Origin: an uncultured Fulvivirga sp.
Lineage (GTDB): Bacteria > Bacteroidota > Bacteroidia > Cytophagales > Cyclobacteriaceae
Reading direction: 5' to 3'
NCBI GenBank assembly: GCA_947500555.1
Contig: CANMSE010000004.1
Coordinates: 558,001 to 622,000 of the forward strand
Length of the DNA: 64,000 nt
Program-made: the position numbers and the translations under genes
Part shown: piece by piece, positions 26,782 through 34,963 of the stretch
Position numbering within the stretch: position 1 is the stretch's first letter
How the letters are laid out: every line of letters starts with the position of its first letter
The notes under the pieces: model-generated
The model's input: only the letters and a program-made list of their open reading frames with translations
Databases searched by the model: none
Told to the model about the DNA's origin: nothing

Positions 26782-27414
26782 CTATCTTTGGAGCATAGAC
26801 CAGACAAAATCAGCGCCTTTTCCTTGAATTCTAGCCATTTTTATCCACAGTAAAGTCATATGCTCCAAATGAAGCGAATTTTCGATACCACCAGTATCTA
26901 CTGGGTCCCAACCTAGTTGAATACACAGTTTATTTACCACAGATTTTGCATTTGAATCATTTCCAGCAATGAGCATGGCTGGCTTTATATCACCATAACC
27001 AGGATATAGTGAGTTTTGAAAGTTTTCAAAGCCATAAATGGTAAAAGCTTTTATGACTTTGGCGTTAGGCACAAGTTCTTGAGTAATCTCACTCCCTGAT
27101 TTAACTCCTTTTAAACCATGGGTCAGGTTGGGACCGATTGGATTGGTACAATCGACTAAAATTTTATTGTCAAGATTTACTTTACTCAAAACTGATTCAT
27201 TAACCATATATGGAGTAGCAAGAAAGACTATCTCTGACTTTTCAATAGCTGGTTGTGGTGGTATGCCTAAAAACTGAGAATTTTTATTCATTGCATTTTT
27301 TACACTTTCAGAATCTTGATCATCACTTGCAACAATGATCTGATGCCCAACTTTCTGTAAAGAATTTGCTAGTGCAAATCCTACTTTGCCGATGCCAATA
27401 AATGCAATTTTCAT
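26782..27414 (-). CDS. NADP-binding oxidoreductase, F420-dependent NADP reductase-like
   Basis: A 210-residue Rossmann protein. The dinucleotide motif is MKIAFIGIGKVGFALANSLQKVGH. The text VFLATPYM and KILVDCTNPIG fits the F420-NADP oxidoreductase/ProC-like fold (pfam03807). Bacteroidota do not normally make F420, so an NADPH-linked reductase on another substrate is more likely. It starts one base after the stop of the DJ-1/PfpI lipoprotein gene, so the two are one operon. Confidence 0.88.
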   Translation of the reverse strand: MKIAFIGIGKVGFALANSLQKVGHQIIVASDDQDSESVKNAMNKNSQFLGIPPQPAIEKSEIVFLATPYMVNESVLSKVNLDNKILVDCTNPIGPNLTHGLKGVKSGSEITQELVPNAKVIKAFTIYGFENFQNSLYPGYGDIKPAMLIAGNDSNAKSVVNKLCIQLGWDPVDTGGIENSLHLEHMTLLWIKMARIQGKGADFVWSMLQR

Positions 27415-27415
27415 C

Positions 27416-28291
27416 TTACTTATTTAATTGCTTTATTAATAAACTTGCAGCAGCAGCTCCCGAATTTTGCTGCTGACCAGTTATCAGATTGCCATCTGCT
27501 ATAGCAAAAGAAGAAAATGGAGCAGCTACTTTGAAGGTAGTATTTTGAATTTTGCGAGCTTCATCCTCAATTCTATAAGGTTGAATTTTCATACCAACAG
27601 CCTTATCAGCATATTCTTCTTCGGTATTGGCAAAACCAGTCCATATTTTATTCTTTACAATGAGATCTCCATCTGATTTCTTGGCTTCTAGTAACAACGT
27701 TGTTGAATGACATACGGAAGCAGAGGGTTTTCCTGATTCATAAAAACTAGAGAACAATTCTTCGAGAACTTCATTACCTCTATAAGTATACATAGGCGCC
27801 TGGCCACCAACCAAGAAAATGGCGTTATAATCATCTGGGTCAACTTCTGCTAATTCAATTGTGTTTTCAAGCATATTATTGAACCATTCTTTCTGCATAT
27901 AACCCAATGTAATTATGTCATGTGAAGAGTAGCCGCTTTCATCAGTCGGATCAGAATAGCTATCCATTTTTATAACTCCTCCGTCTGTAGAGGCAAGTTC
28001 AACTTCGTAACCTGCTTCTTGAAATACATGAAGTGGGTGTGTAAGTTCAGAGGCCCAAAATCCAATAGGCCAACCAGTTTGTTTTGATATCGTAGGACTA
28101 CTTGCAACCATCAAGATTTTTCCTTTGGTCGGCATTCCATGTAAGTGTACATATTGTTGCTCCTCTAAGATTTTCGTTGATTCCAATTTTGGTATGGTCT
28201 CAGAAGTGTTTTGAGATGACGATTCACAGCTGAGTGCAAGAGGTATTAATCCGGTTAAAAGCAACACATTTAATTTTGACATGGTATTCAT
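27416..28291 (-). CDS. Lipoprotein of the DJ-1/PfpI (type 1 glutamine amidotransferase-like) family
   Basis: With start M at 28291 the protein is 291 residues. The N-terminus then reads MNTMSKLNVLLLTGLIPLALSCESS, a lipoprotein signal with the Cys after LALS. An upstream ATG at 28387 would add 32 residues that spoil the signal and is rejected. The domain matches Hsp31-like DJ-1/PfpI proteins: the Cys-His nucleophile elbow is in ASVCHSTTLLLEA, preceded by AIFLVGGQAPMYTY. Such enzymes act as glyoxalases or amidases in the cytosol, so a lipid-anchored version outside the cytosol is unusual. It is coupled to an NADP-binding oxidoreductase. Confidence 0.85.
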   Translation of the reverse strand: MNTMSKLNVLLLTGLIPLALSCESSSQNTSETIPKLESTKILEEQQYVHLHGMPTKGKILMVASSPTISKQTGWPIGFWASELTHPLHVFQEAGYEVELASTDGGVIKMDSYSDPTDESGYSSHDIITLGYMQKEWFNNMLENTIELAEVDPDDYNAIFLVGGQAPMYTYRGNEVLEELFSSFYESGKPSASVCHSTTLLLEAKKSDGDLIVKNKIWTGFANTEEEYADKAVGMKIQPYRIEDEARKIQNTTFKVAAPFSSFAIADGNLITGQQQNSGAAAASLLIKQLNK

Positions 28292-28399
28292 TATTTTTAC
28301 CGAAGGTCGACTTATGTAGTGCATTGGGCAATACACTATAACAGAAGTATGATACTTACTTAATGGGAAGAAATGCGCTAAAATCAAATGAGTGCATAC

Positions 28400-29773
28400 T
28401 TAATCGTAGTTGGCAATTAGTTTATTAAACTCTTCAGTCTTTGATAAATCTGAAAAGCTAGGTTCACTCAGAATTCGCTTTATCTTTAAATTTGGAGAAT
28501 TGTCCAACAGGTATTTTAAGTGTTTAACAGCTTCTTCCGACTCCCCAAGCCTGGCATATAGCTTTGAAATCATCCAATAGCCCCATAAACTCAAATCAGC
28601 ACTTATCCATATTCTATTTAAAATTATGGCTACATCGAGAGAATTAATTTCTGTATAGTAAAAAGATCTTTCGGCCATACCTGCTGCAACGAAAGACCTC
28701 ATTCGATTTCCAAGTTTAATTTTTAGGGAATCTTCTTGTTCTTGAAGCTTGCTGAACCTTTTTATGTGAGATTCCCATTTACCAACATCTATGGAATCTG
28801 GAGATGGACTGAATCCTAATTGAAGTTTTTTGTCTAATTCTATATAGTCCTCGTTCAGCCGTTTTATCAACTTCGTTTCGTGCTTGACCACTCTATCCCA
28901 ACTTTTTACTTGTTCTTTTAGCTGTTTCTCTTTTTCTTGAAATGATAAGCTGATTTGTTGAGGGATATCTTCATAATTTGTTTCTAGAAAATCTAATAGC
29001 CTTTTTGATTCTACTAATTCATTATTCTCAATCTTCTTTTTTATTCTTTTTGTTATCTGATCAACAAATTCCTTCTTGTAAGTACCTTCATTTTGGGTTT
29101 TTAGCCAAAGTAATGCTTCATGATAGTATTTAATAGGTGGCCACTGGTGGGCTCCGTCAAATACAATTCTATAATTGTTTATAGAGAAGGTATTCATTTT
29201 ATCATTGAGTTGTCGTACTTCTTGAAAATTAAAATCTTCATTGCCAACAAGACTCACATAATTGTATCGATCATTTTTAAATGCACCGAGATTTTTCATA
29301 CCCGGTTCTCCTGCCCCACAGGCAATAACGCTATTGATCTTTATTTTCTTAGCTAATGCTAGAGAAAGCCTTGAACCTCCTGAAAAACCAGAAGTGATAA
29401 GCCTATCTTTATCGATAGAGTATATATTGCTTATTTCCTCATAAAGAAGTTCAAAAGCCTCGAAACTCTTTTCTATAGGACCATTTCTGGAATTGTAAGT
29501 ACAGACCATGATATACCCCAACTCCTCAGCAGACTGGTGATACATTTTTACAGATTGCAATGCATATCCACGGGGATCAAATAAAAAGATTACTGGCCAT
29601 TTTTTTGTAGAATCATAACCTTTGGGTACGTATATTGAATAAAACTGCGATTTGTCATTTAGTAGGTAAACAGAATCACACACTTCACCAGTAATGATAT
29701 CTTGACCGAAACCTGTGCTGAATGAAACTGTGAAAAAAAATGATGAACAAATTAATAACCGGCTTAATCTCAT
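28400..29773 (-). CDS. Secreted alpha/beta hydrolase with C-terminal helical/TPR region
   Basis: With start at 29773 the protein has 457 residues and a clean signal peptide (MRLSRLLICSSFFFTVSFS, then TGFGQ); the longer reading from 29833 puts 20 polar residues before it. The esterase domain shows the nucleophile elbow GFSGGSR, an acid in VGNEDFNF and the histidine in DGAHQWPP, so the triad is complete. After about residue 240 comes a long Lys/Glu-rich, coiled-coil-like stretch and then a TPR-like end (YGYWMISKLYARLGESEEAVKHLKYLLDNSP in outline). Substrate unknown; related folds include polyhydroxybutyrate depolymerase and feruloyl esterases. Confidence 0.85.
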   Translation of the reverse strand: MRLSRLLICSSFFFTVSFSTGFGQDIITGEVCDSVYLLNDKSQFYSIYVPKGYDSTKKWPVIFLFDPRGYALQSVKMYHQSAEELGYIMVCTYNSRNGPIEKSFEAFELLYEEISNIYSIDKDRLITSGFSGGSRLSLALAKKIKINSVIACGAGEPGMKNLGAFKNDRYNYVSLVGNEDFNFQEVRQLNDKMNTFSINNYRIVFDGAHQWPPIKYYHEALLWLKTQNEGTYKKEFVDQITKRIKKKIENNELVESKRLLDFLETNYEDIPQQISLSFQEKEKQLKEQVKSWDRVVKHETKLIKRLNEDYIELDKKLQLGFSPSPDSIDVGKWESHIKRFSKLQEQEDSLKIKLGNRMRSFVAAGMAERSFYYTEINSLDVAIILNRIWISADLSLWGYWMISKLYARLGESEEAVKHLKYLLDNSPNLKIKRILSEPSFSDLSKTEEFNKLIANYD

Positions 29774-29842
29774 AGATTTATAAATTAACTCCAGTCTTGA
29801 TATGATTCGGTTTAAATTTAAAAAATAAAACAATCACTTAGA

Positions 29843-30190
29843 ATGCCTGAATTCATTCACGATCATAAAGTTTACTACACACCTGTAGAGTTTGCTATGG
29901 ATCAAATAGGAGGTACCTGGAAAATGCCGATTCTTTGGCGGCTAAAAGATAAGGTAATGCGATTTGGCGAATTGAAAAAATCAATGCCTAAAATCACCGA
30001 TAAAATGCTCACCAGTCAGCTAAGGGATCTAGAGAAAAATGGATTCATAAATCGAAAGGTTTATGCTGAAGTACCACCGAAAGTTGAGTATTCCATAACT
30101 AAGAAAGGAGAGGAGGCTATTCCCATTATTGATACCATTAGAGAATACGGATTGAGACTGATGAAGGAAGCAGGGATTAATAAAGACTAG
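29843..30190 (+). CDS. HxlR family transcriptional regulator
   Basis: A 115-residue MarR-like winged helix of the HxlR group. Landmarks are IGGTWKMPILWRLKDKVMRFGELKKSMPKITDKMLTSQLRDLE and the wing PPKVEYSITKKGE. The Cys often found at the HxlR N-terminus is absent, so it may not be a thiol sensor of the usual type. It is divergent from the secreted hydrolase with a gap of 69 bases and may control that gene. Its stop codon abuts the end of the convergent LytTR gene. Confidence 0.92.
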   Translation: MPEFIHDHKVYYTPVEFAMDQIGGTWKMPILWRLKDKVMRFGELKKSMPKITDKMLTSQLRDLEKNGFINRKVYAEVPPKVEYSITKKGEEAIPIIDTIREYGLRLMKEAGINKD

Positions 30191-30931
30191 TCACCATTCC
30201 AGCGGACTAAAAGATCTACCTACTTTGAGTTTTTCTCCCGATTGAAGAATGACAAACTCGTCTCTATTTTGACGTTCTTTTTTTATGATACTCTGTTTGT
30301 TAACAAGATATTTTCGATGAATTCTAATAAAATCAGGCTTTAGTTGATTGGTCATATCTTCCAATGTGGAACGTTTTAATAGTGACCCTTCATCAGTATG
30401 TATTTTAAGGTAGTGATCATAAGACTCTATCCATACAATATGTTTTACCAAAAGGGTTATTTCCTTTCGGCCGCTAGTAGCAGAAATTCGTCTTTCTTTA
30501 TTTGGTGCCAGGCTTATGTACTGATAGACTCCTGTGATGCCTATAATGAGCAGATGAATAAATGCTTCACGGCCAAAGTATTGTCGCATATATTCATATG
30601 ATACAGGACCATTGTAAAAACCAGCTAAATTGATAATGACACTAGTAAGTAGGTAATAAGCTATTATGCTGCTTGTCCCTATAATTATCAAGAAGAAGAC
30701 ATAGACTCTTCGATACTTTCTTGCTGCTATTTTCGTACTGTGATATATCAGCGGCAAAAAAGAAGAAAATAGTAGCAAAGAGACTACCAGATAACTTATT
30801 GAGCTCCATATATTATATTCGTCATGAGAGCCATACCTGATATAGTTCTGCAACAGGGCAATACAAAACATAGTCAACAGAAAGAGCAGTGAATAGATAT
30901 AGTATCTCTTTTTGCTTACTTCAATATTCAT
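30191..30931 (-). CDS. Membrane LytTR-type transcriptional regulator
   Basis: A 246-residue protein with four membrane helices in residues 10-145 and a LytTR domain in residues 152-246, including HIVWIESYDHYLKIHTDEGSLLKRSTLEDM and FIRIHRKYLVNKQSIIKKE. There is no receiver domain. It is the third of this type in 15 kb. It sits 19 bases downstream of the ankyrin-repeat gene on the same strand, so those two may be co-transcribed. Confidence 0.9.
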   Translation of the reverse strand: MNIEVSKKRYYIYSLLFLLTMFCIALLQNYIRYGSHDEYNIWSSISYLVVSLLLFSSFLPLIYHSTKIAARKYRRVYVFFLIIIGTSSIIAYYLLTSVIINLAGFYNGPVSYEYMRQYFGREAFIHLLIIGITGVYQYISLAPNKERRISATSGRKEITLLVKHIVWIESYDHYLKIHTDEGSLLKRSTLEDMTNQLKPDFIRIHRKYLVNKQSIIKKERQNRDEFVILQSGEKLKVGRSFSPLEW

Positions 30932-30950
30932 TTGGTCAAGTTAGCGATAA

Positions 30951-31445
30951 TCAACCAAAAATGCCTTTGAACCACGTTTCTGTTAGCCCTTCTGAAATCA
31001 ACCATTCTTCTAATACCGAATTGTCACCTACTTTGGCATGATGAAGTAAAGTAAACCCATGAGGTCCAGGTGAATTTAGCAGTTGTGGATAATCACTTAC
31101 CAGTTTAATCACAAAGTCTGTATAACCAAGAAAGGCATAATTGAATATATCCAGTCGTGCGCCTTTACCAACCAAAAGATCTGCGATGTCACGCCTCCCC
31201 ATATGAGATGCACCACCTATGGCGGTCTCGAAATCTCCTTTTTTACTTTGGTTAGTGCAGTTCAGCAATAATGGCTTTTGCTCAATGAGTCTTTTTACAC
31301 CGTCCAGGTCTTTATGTGCAAGAAATACGAATTCTTCAATTTCTTTAGATTCAAATAGTTCATCTTGTTGCGCAATAATTAGGCTGGGTATTGAAACTGC
31401 TCCTGCTGTCACGAGACTTTTCTTTATGAATGATTTTCTGTTCAT
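30951..31445 (-). CDS. Exported ankyrin-repeat protein
   Basis: A 164-residue protein. The N-terminus MNRKSFIKKSLVTAGAVSIPSLIIAQ resembles a Tat-type leader, but only a single Arg-Lys pair is present, so Sec export is possible. The mature part holds about three ankyrin units, visible in GGASHMGRRDIADLLVGKGARLDIFNYAFLGY and GPHGFTLLHHAKVGDNSVLEEWLISEG. Ankyrin arrays bind proteins. It precedes the LytTR regulator at 30191 and could be a partner of the membrane sensor. Confidence 0.82.
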   Translation of the reverse strand: MNRKSFIKKSLVTAGAVSIPSLIIAQQDELFESKEIEEFVFLAHKDLDGVKRLIEQKPLLLNCTNQSKKGDFETAIGGASHMGRRDIADLLVGKGARLDIFNYAFLGYTDFVIKLVSDYPQLLNSPGPHGFTLLHHAKVGDNSVLEEWLISEGLTETWFKGIFG

Positions 31446-31532
31446 ATTTTTTTACATCGAACAACGGGTGTATCGATCAATTGAACTGATAATTAGCGGT
31501 CAGTTTCGTGAAGTGGCATGTAGGTGTCGTAA

Positions 31533-31608
31533 GTTGTCAATCTAGCAGAAGAGACTGTAGCCCCAAAGTACTTCACACGGTGAAGTCCAAATGCGCTCTT
31601 CTTACAAC
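31533..31608. other. Nested hairpin element downstream of the 31622 lipoprotein gene
   Basis: Three pairs of words are complementary and nested: gttgt (31533-31537) with acaac (31604-31608), agaagag (31547-31553) with ctcttct (31596-31602), and acttcac (31570-31576) with gtgaagt (31580-31586), the last with a three-base loop. The 176-base gap 31446-31621 otherwise holds no gene. The element could be a terminator, a structured RNA, or a recombination site; it does not contain standard attC core sites. Confidence 0.5.
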
Positions 31609-31621
31609 CCGTTGGCTTATT

Positions 31622-32233
31622 TTAGTTCCAAGCTACCCCAGATATATCCCCTTCAATAATGGTCTGATTCTCTCGAACAATCTGAATAATGAAGTTATAA
31701 TTTCGGTTTTTATCAATGGGAATACTTTTAGTTCTAATTAATATCCCATTGGTCAAACCTGGATAATTAAAAAATCTCCTATAATCACTCATTTCATTAA
31801 GTGGTACGAATTCTTCGGTTGTACGTGAAGAGTATTGGAAAGTTGAAATTTCAAATAGATCTGTGATAGAGGCGTTTAATGGAATTAATTCACTAAAAAT
31901 GGAATCAGGGATGATATTTATCTCAGATATTTTAAATTTTTCAATTTCACCATTTCCATTGCAACTACAAGCTAAGGCTGAACTTACAAACATTGAACTT
32001 GCAGTATTTTTAGGTTTATTCGAAAGCCAAAATACTGAATCAGGTTTTATATCAATTGTGAATACCTGATTTGGTTGTATTGTTTTGCTATACGTAACAT
32101 CAAGATTATTGTAGTCAAAAAATGGCTCTATTGGTTGAGTGCATTCACAACAGTCTTGAATAATTCCGCAACAGCTCTGAATAATAACAATCGTTATACA
32201 GGTTAAATAAATTAATAGAACTCGTTTTAGCAT
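31622..32233 (-). CDS. Lipoprotein of unknown function (203 aa)
   Basis: The signal peptide MLKRVLLIYLTCITIVIIQSC ends at a lipobox-like IIQSC, and the mature start is unusually rich in Cys (CCGIIQDCCECTQP). The remainder is beta-rich with no motif I recognise; it ends FIIQIVRENQTIIEGDISGVAWN. The gene stands apart from its neighbours, with 176 and 140 non-coding bases on either side and short inverted words ttagcggt and accgctaa outside those gaps. It may be a single-gene accessory insertion. Confidence 0.75.
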   Translation of the reverse strand: MLKRVLLIYLTCITIVIIQSCCGIIQDCCECTQPIEPFFDYNNLDVTYSKTIQPNQVFTIDIKPDSVFWLSNKPKNTASSMFVSSALACSCNGNGEIEKFKISEINIIPDSIFSELIPLNASITDLFEISTFQYSSRTTEEFVPLNEMSDYRRFFNYPGLTNGILIRTKSIPIDKNRNYNFIIQIVRENQTIIEGDISGVAWN

Positions 32234-32373
32234 TCTAATCGATTAATAATTAAGCCTAAAAACCGCTAACCACACCTTTTGGGTATTAAACGCTTGGAGT
32301 ATTTGTCGTAGTTTGAGTTTTACTAATTGACTAAAATAGTAAATTTTAATCAGGAAATAATTATAAAACATAA

Positions 32374-32889
32374 CTACTCTCTGCCAGCTTTTATTTTATC
32401 AGGCACCTCACAACCTGATCTTCTTCTGGTGTCTGTTAGGTGAAAAATCTTCCACCCTTCATCATCTTTATTCAGTAAAAATGCATCTACCCCACAATGG
32501 CTAAACTGCTTACCAAGATAAAAAGCATAATCAGTCCAAACCATGGCAAGGTTGTCATCAATATTAATTTTAACGTTCCATAAAGGCTCATCCCAAATCA
32601 TGTCATGCGGAGTACCAACAGCATTTAGAAAATTTTGAAGTCCACTATCTATTCTTAATTGTGGGTTTCCTTCTTTGTCGGTAAAGGAAGTACACATTTC
32701 AGGGTTGTCTCTAAATGCGCTGTGCACTTTTGCGCTGTCACCTTCGCGCATTCCATCAAATAGAGTCAATACAGTCTCAAAGACCTCTTGTTCATCTTGC
32801 GAAAAAGACTGACCAGTTATATACTTGACTTGCGCTAATGTCTCGTATTGAATAGCTAACAAGCAGATAAAAATAAGGGGCTTGGCCAT
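32374..32889 (-). CDS. Secreted NTF2-like (SnoaL/DUF4440-type) protein
   Basis: A 171-residue protein with a signal peptide ending near LAQ at residue 20. The rest is one NTF2-like domain: TVLTLFDGMREGDSAKVHSAFRDNPEMCTSFTD, a tryptophan-rich strand region and a closing WKIFHLTDTRRRSGC. The last part is typical of the Bacteroidota group of NTF2 proteins. It follows a plain reading frame with no operon partner closer than 34 bases (the M23-like gene downstream at 32924, which lies upstream in transcription). Function unknown. Confidence 0.8.
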   Translation of the reverse strand: MAKPLIFICLLAIQYETLAQVKYITGQSFSQDEQEVFETVLTLFDGMREGDSAKVHSAFRDNPEMCTSFTDKEGNPQLRIDSGLQNFLNAVGTPHDMIWDEPLWNVKINIDDNLAMVWTDYAFYLGKQFSHCGVDAFLLNKDDEGWKIFHLTDTRRRSGCEVPDKIKAGRE

Positions 32890-32923
32890 AATAGTAAATG
32901 AAGTTTGAAAATTAATGCTTCTG

Positions 32924-33769
32924 TCAGTAAAGTTCTTTTTTACTAAATTTTTTCAACTCTCGCTTCGACAATTCTTTAGTCATTGTATTGTTTGAGTGAT
33001 TCACTTGGAGTTGATGTGCTTCTTTTGAATTTAAAAGCTTTCCATCATTGGTAAAAGTAAAATCAACTGCCCTTAATCCTATATTTTTAACAAATTCAAA
33101 AACCCGAAAAGTAAAATGTTCTTTTAAAGCTAGACCTAAAGGTTGTCCGGGATAGACAGTTTGATTTTGAGATACAAAACAGTTATCATAGAGAGATTCG
33201 TAAACTGCGACTGTGCCATCGGAATGAAGTATTTCTAAACTTCTCGAAGTAATTATTCGGTCAGAAAGTCCATTGTCTTTTGAAGTTACCGCCACTGTAC
33301 CTTTTCGTGCAGCAAAAATGGTATCACCTATTGCTACCTTGAAATTATGCTCTGATAGACTGGTCAATGTCCCGTTTGAAAGAGGTATGATATAAGGGAA
33401 ATTCGAATTTGTACTTTCATTATATACTCCGATAGTATAGCTAACACTATAGGAATAATCATGAGGATCATCTTCATCTTTAATGGTAAGTGTAAAAAGA
33501 CTATTCTCTCCTGAAGAAAGAACAAATTGCCTTGTTCCAATATTGGGACTGAGGTTATACATTTTCTTGAATTTAACTTCGAGTTCATATGGATAACCGG
33601 AATGATTTATTCCAACAAATTTCAGCCGATTATTGGATGATAAAACCTCAAGTTGCACTGGATTATTAATTCTAGAACCAAATGCGATAATCTGTTCTTG
33701 CTTTACCTCCTGAGACATACACGTATAGGTCATCAGACATAATAGAAAAAGAGTCATAGTTACCTTCAT
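32924..33769 (-). CDS. Secreted LytM/M23-like protein lacking the zinc ligands
   Basis: A 281-residue protein with a signal peptide ending near CMSQ at residue 20. Residues about 130-230 follow the LytM/M23 strand order: GDTIFAARKGTVAVTSKD, then LEILHSDGTVAVYESLYDNCFVSQNQTVYPGQPLGLA and HFTFRVFEF. The zinc ligands are missing: the normal H-x3-D is only H141 without its Asp, Y-A-H-L has become YESL, and H-x-H is H218-F-T. It is therefore probably a non-catalytic binding or scaffold protein, as for the degenerate activator EnvC. The C-terminus is lysine-rich. It lies 20 bases downstream of the GNAT gene. Confidence 0.72.
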   Translation of the reverse strand: MKVTMTLFLLCLMTYTCMSQEVKQEQIIAFGSRINNPVQLEVLSSNNRLKFVGINHSGYPYELEVKFKKMYNLSPNIGTRQFVLSSGENSLFTLTIKDEDDPHDYSYSVSYTIGVYNESTNSNFPYIIPLSNGTLTSLSEHNFKVAIGDTIFAARKGTVAVTSKDNGLSDRIITSRSLEILHSDGTVAVYESLYDNCFVSQNQTVYPGQPLGLALKEHFTFRVFEFVKNIGLRAVDFTFTNDGKLLNSKEAHQLQVNHSNNTMTKELSKRELKKFSKKELY

Positions 33770-33788
33770 TCCCCATAAACAATTTTCT

Positions 33789-34259
33789 TTATGAAATATA
33801 AGCTTTTTTCATAAAGTAAAGATCCAACCCCTTACCCCAATAATCTTTTTTGGTCTCAACAAGCTCAAAGCCAAATTTTGAAAAGAACTTATCAGCCAGT
33901 TGTGAGGTACGTACAATTATTTGATTGACTTTTTCTGAACTTTCGATTTGTGTCATACAATGGCCGACAAGTTTTTGGCCTAATCCCTTGCCCTGGTAGT
34001 TGGGGTTGAAAAAGACCCATGTTATTTTACCTTCTTTTTTGTTTTCATCGATCATATATCCGGTACAACCAACTACTTTCATATTTACTTCAATGACTAG
34101 AAAATATTGTCGCTCATGTTCCATGAAATTCAGGAAGTCTGACTCCTCTTTTGGGTCGAAATAAGTCGGCACGTTTAGTCTAAAGGCTTCCAGTAAATCT
34201 TTCAGATCCTCGTCTTTGTAAGTTCGGATTAAGCTATCTGTATTTGTCATGGAGTCCAA
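33789..34259 (-). CDS. GNAT family N-acetyltransferase
   Basis: A 156-residue GNAT domain with the acetyl-CoA loop NPNYQGKGLGQKLVGHC and strand FLVIEVNMKVVGCTGYMIDENK. The end reads FFSKFGFELVETKKDYWGKGLDLYFMKKAY, usual for small-molecule or protein N-acetyltransferases. The substrate is unknown. Its start lies 26 bases inside the end of the YdeI-like gene, so the two are translated together. Confidence 0.92.
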   Translation of the reverse strand: MDSMTNTDSLIRTYKDEDLKDLLEAFRLNVPTYFDPKEESDFLNFMEHERQYFLVIEVNMKVVGCTGYMIDENKKEGKITWVFFNPNYQGKGLGQKLVGHCMTQIESSEKVNQIIVRTSQLADKFFSKFGFELVETKKDYWGKGLDLYFMKKAYIS

Positions 34260-34809
34260 TCTTATCTAAAATCATCGGAATGATTTTTTCCAATCTTTTT
34301 GTTTTTGTCTCAGGACGCTTAGCCTCCGAAATGTATTCAGAATATTCTCTTTTTTGTGATAGAGAGAGTTCCTCAAACTTGTCAATCAATTCACTATTTT
34401 CTTTTAGTGCTCTTTTCAATTCATGAGGAACAACCAGTGGTTTCTTTTGGGGTTTGACTTCTAGTCCGGCATATTGATTATCAATGGCTTCTAATACGTA
34501 ACACTTGATGAGATCTATATCTAAGTCTTCATCCGGTTGAAATCGCCATTGACGCATGGCCTGGGTTTTTCCCTCTTGAGCATTTGTGAGTACTTGTGCC
34601 TCATCTTTCAATAATGCGCCTTGAAAAAACCAAATGCCAAAATAACTATTGAAAGCCCCAAGTCCTGTGATATTCTTTCCGTTAGAGGTATATACAGGAA
34701 AATTCCATTTTATTACTTCATTCAAACCGAGGTCGAGAAAAACTCCCCTCAATTGCGTGAGACTAGCCTTATACCGTTCATTTAGATTTAAATATTCTTG
34801 TACAGTCAT
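34234..34809 (-). CDS. YdeI/OmpD-associated family protein (DUF1801-like)
   Basis: A 191-residue protein. The first half shows the DUF1801/YdhG fold (WNFPVYTSNGKNITGLGAFNSYFGIWFFQGALLKD). The second half has the YdeI-type end LKRALKENSELIDKFEELSLSQKREYSEYISEAKRPETKTKRLEKIIPMI. Members relate to the iron-sulfur donor-like frataxin fold but have no proven role. It overlaps the GNAT gene by 26 bases and is divergent from ribBA across 154 bases. Confidence 0.88.
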   Translation of the reverse strand: MTVQEYLNLNERYKASLTQLRGVFLDLGLNEVIKWNFPVYTSNGKNITGLGAFNSYFGIWFFQGALLKDEAQVLTNAQEGKTQAMRQWRFQPDEDLDIDLIKCYVLEAIDNQYAGLEVKPQKKPLVVPHELKRALKENSELIDKFEELSLSQKREYSEYISEAKRPETKTKRLEKIIPMILDKIGLHDKYR

Positions 34810-34936
34810 AAATCAAGCTTTCAATCAAATTAAGACAATTGCAGATAACATCAAATAATCTTGTCAGCTCAAGAACATCCTTTTTAATTATGGTGTTGAG
34901 TAAGCATCGAAGTTTCATATACTAGACCAAAACCGC

Positions 34937-34944
34937 TACTTTTG
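34937..34944 (+). promoter_or_regulatory. Bacteroidetes-type -7 element upstream of ribBA
   Basis: TACTTTTG matches TAnnTTTG exactly and lies 19 bases before the ribBA ATG, leaving a short leader. A TTT rather than TTG stands at the -33 distance, so the promoter would be moderate. No FMN riboswitch fold is evident in this 154-base gap. Confidence 0.45.
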
Positions 34945-34963
34945 CGGCATATTTAAGAAGCAC

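Noticed and set aside
28292..28387. Longer reading of the DJ-1/PfpI protein
   Set aside because: The extra 32 residues precede a clear lipoprotein signal and would place it inside the chain.
29774..29833. Longer reading of the secreted hydrolase
   Set aside because: Places 20 polar residues ahead of the signal peptide; the ATG at 29773 fits better.
31533..31608. Integron attC site
   Set aside because: The nested hairpin lacks core sites of the form GTTRRRY/RYYYAAC, and no integrase is in the window.
34810..34963. FMN riboswitch ahead of ribBA
   Set aside because: The gap is short and AT-rich, and I could not find the conserved FMN aptamer parts.
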